NCBI GenBank assembly: GCA_958451705.1
Contig: CAUDRD010000079.1
Location: 1-6,995 of the forward strand
Length of the DNA: 6,995 bases
Direction: 5' to 3'
Origin: an uncultured Oscillospiraceae bacterium
GTDB taxonomy: Bacteria; Bacillota; Clostridia; Oscillospirales; Acutalibacteraceae
Below are positions 6,834 to 6,995 of this stretch, piece after piece (the stretch's first letter is position 1; each line of letters starts with the position of its first letter). Below the pieces are notes generated by a model. The model did not search any database. It was not told where the DNA came from and saw nothing but the letters and a program-made list of their open reading frames with translations. Both the position numbers and the translations under genes were made by a program.

Positions 6834-6995
6834 TTACGTTATATTCTTCTCGTACTCTTTACGCAGAAGTGAGGCATACTTTTTGTTTAGTGAAAGAAAT
6901 ATTTCAAGTTCGCTTTCGGAAAATTGTTCGAGGGTTTTAATTTCAGCTTTTAAAACTGTATCTACGCTGTTTTCGGCAAAGTCTTTTCCCGTATC
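6834..6995 (-). CDS. MarR-family transcriptional regulator, C-terminal end (partial)
   Basis: The minus strand is open from the window edge to a TAA at 6836-6834, giving 53 residues; the 5' part, including the DNA-recognition helix, is outside the window. The fragment starts with DTGKDFAE, which fits the end of the winged-helix wing (the LTxxGxxL stretch) of MarR proteins. It continues as two amphipathic charged helices, with TLEQFSESELEIFLSLNKK matching the family's 'L..LSEEE...L..LL' dimerisation region. MarR proteins are dimeric winged-helix regulators, often repressors of an adjacent efflux gene and relieved by ligand. The stop lies 27 nt before the MATE ATG on the same strand, so the two are probably one transcript. 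The family call rests on this short tail plus context; another helical regulator remains possible. Confidence 0.72.
   Translation of the reverse strand, partial: DTGKDFAENSVDTVLKAEIKTLEQFSESELEIFLSLNKKYASLLRKEYEKNIT

Overview
The window looks like chromosomal core metabolism from a Gram-positive Firmicute of the class Clostridia, possibly a gut Oscillospiraceae/Ruminococcaceae-type organism. This assignment is inferred from protein style (clostridial-type DapF, DapL and MATE sequences), strong AAGGAGG-type ribosome binding sites, heavy CTT leucine use and moderate GC. No tRNA, rRNA, mobile element, CRISPR array or integrase was seen.

Plus strand, 1-5299: a tightly packed four-gene operon. 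It begins with the last 45 codons of carA (carbamoyl-phosphate synthase small subunit, glutaminase). This overlaps complete carB (large subunit, 1059 aa) by 8 bp. After a 17-bp gap comes dapF (diaminopimelate epimerase), which overlaps dapL (LL-diaminopimelate aminotransferase) by 4 bp in an ATGA stop/start. carAB makes carbamoyl phosphate for pyrimidines and arginine. DapL converts tetrahydrodipicolinate directly to LL-diaminopimelate, and DapF epimerises this to meso-diaminopimelate for lysine and peptidoglycan. The operon therefore links nucleotide/arginine precursor supply with cell-wall/lysine precursor supply.

5300-5474: a convergent intergenic gap with a perfect 12-bp inverted repeat flanked by T-rich sequence on both strands. 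It reads as a bidirectional intrinsic terminator shared by the dapL end and the opposing unit.

Minus strand, 6995-5475: a probable two-gene unit. It consists of the 3' end of a MarR-type regulator (53 codons visible) followed 27 nt later by a complete 12-TM MATE-family multidrug/cation antiporter of 443 aa. The layout resembles the mepR-mepA type of regulator-pump pair.

I found no evidence of a previously undescribed system. The observations most worth checking are the car-dap operon fusion, the dual terminator, an apparent substitution in the nucleotide-effector pocket of CarB, and the MarR-MATE pair.
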